Below, piece by piece: positions 63,285-64,000 of a stretch of 64,000 bases of DNA. The notes below the pieces were generated by a model that had not been told where the DNA came from, searched no databases, and saw nothing but the letters and a program-made list of their open reading frames with translations. The DNA is from Polyangium sp. 15x6. GTDB taxonomy: Bacteria; Myxococcota_A; Polyangia; Polyangiales; Polyangiaceae. Every line of letters begins with the position of its first letter. Position 1 is the stretch's first letter. The translations under genes were made by a program, and so were the position numbers. The stretch spans positions 1 through 64,000 of the forward strand of contig NZ_JASBQE010000002.1 of NCBI RefSeq assembly GCF_029960785.1, in the 5' to 3' direction.

Positions 63285-63875
63285 TCAGGGTTCCGTCGGA
63301 TCGGGGAAGAGCTTGTCGATGTCGAGCTCGATGGCGTCGAAGGGTTCGGCGCGGAGGCGCTGACCCCGGGCGGCCTCGGCCGCGATGAGGTAACCCTCCG
63401 GGGTCCAGCGCAGGACAGTGAGGGACTCCCGCATCGGGTCGAGGATCCAGAAGTGCGGGACTTCGAAGCGATGGTACGTGTGCCGCTTCCGGATGGTGTC
63501 GTGCGCCTTGTTGCTCGGTGACAGGATCTCGCAGACCCAGTCGGGCCGGAGGGTGATCGGCGAGTCGTCAGGCAACCGCGGCAGCCGCTCGCGACGCCAT
63601 CCCGAGAGGTCGGGGCGGTAGATTTGATCGGGCGCGAGAAGAATCTCCATCTCGGGGATGATCCACCACCCGCCGGGGCCACCGGAGCCCGGAGGGCCTC
63701 CGAAGACCGGATGGAGCGTCGAGCCGATGCTTATCTGACCGAAGCCATGGCGGGGCTTCGGCATGGCCTTCTGCACGAGCTCGCCGTCGATGATCTCGTG
63801 ACGGCGCTGCTCTTCGGGGATGGCGAGGAGGTCTGCGAGGGTTGCAGGCGCGCGTCTCCGTGCGGGGTCGGCCAT
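63285..63875 (-). CDS. Uma2-family (DUF820) nuclease-fold protein
   Basis: 196 residues. HEIIDGELVQKAMPKPRHGF is the family opening, IYRPDLSGWRRERLPRLP carries the conserved Asp, and DWVCEILSPSNKAHDTIRKR the Glu and the following Lys/Arg of a PD-(D/E)xK nuclease core; FWILDPMRESLTVLRW and YLIAAEAARG complete the sheet. The family is common in large-genome bacteria; the biological target is unknown. The start at 63875 gives the usual length. The remaining 125 bases to the window end hold no gene I can support. Confidence 0.9.
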   Translation of the reverse strand: MADPARRRAPATLADLLAIPEEQRRHEIIDGELVQKAMPKPRHGFGQISIGSTLHPVFGGPPGSGGPGGWWIIPEMEILLAPDQIYRPDLSGWRRERLPRLPDDSPITLRPDWVCEILSPSNKAHDTIRKRHTYHRFEVPHFWILDPMRESLTVLRWTPEGYLIAAEAARGQRLRAEPFDAIELDIDKLFPDPTEP

Positions 63876-64000
63876 GGCGAATCAGGGTACGCCGCGCGAA
63901 AGGGGGTCGCAACAGGCGCGGGCGTCCCCGAAATGTCGATGGCACGACGCCCCGGTCGATAACCGGGTTGATTCCGCCGGACCCTTCGTGGCACCCTCCT

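Overview
The window reads as chromosomal DNA of a large-genome myxobacterium, most likely of the order Polyangiales (Sorangium/Polyangium-like). The signs are very high GC with strong third-position bias, two eukaryote-like Ser/Thr protein kinases, many lipoproteins with Gly/Ser/Ala-rich linkers, periplasmic TPR/PEGA-type proteins, lineage-typical ferritin-like and Cys-rich proteins, and loosely packed genes with few long operons. I saw no rRNA, tRNA or CRISPR array. The species is inferred, not shown.

0-8 kb is accessory. It holds an IS701-like transposase tail, a GT-C glycosyltransferase, a decayed FG-GAP-type gene, and two copies of a roughly 290-bp structured palindromic element that bracket a VOC protein and a lipoprotein. 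A two-domain lipoprotein (C39-like plus HEXXH peptidase) and a Cys-rich lipoprotein follow. 8-20.5 kb is almost all on the minus strand: an RND pump with its adaptor, a run of HEAT/TPR proteins with a DedA-like membrane protein, and an AlkC-type DNA glycosylase.

20.6-45.7 kb holds a 1302-residue kinase/cyclase-like/AAA/TPR regulator, a Skp/OmpH chaperone, three secreted proteins on the minus strand, glycogen phosphorylase, clpS-clpA with a strong terminator, apaG divergent from a rhomboid protease, an ATP-grasp-like protein, an acyl-CoA dehydrogenase, two lipoproteins, a D-cysteine desulfhydrase-like enzyme divergent from serC, and a transmembrane kinase followed by a TPR/PEGA protein.

45.8-64 kb is mixed: an IS630 remnant and gene-poor stretch, a KGG stress protein, a metallo-beta-lactamase-fold hydrolase, M1 and M18 aminopeptidases, a fatty acid desaturase, a ParE-type toxin-antitoxin pair, two ferritin-like paralogues (one lacking about 295 internal residues), a PAS-STAS stressosome-type protein, a compact cluster starting with a stand-alone ClpX-type zinc finger, an M13 peptidase behind a near-consensus promoter, a 43-bp tandem repeat array, and a Uma2 endonuclease.

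The strongest candidates for something undescribed are the bracketed palindromic element, the half-ferritin paralogue with its conserved leader, the coupled cluster at 58.1-60.0 kb, and the 43-bp array. The core-metabolism genes look ordinary.
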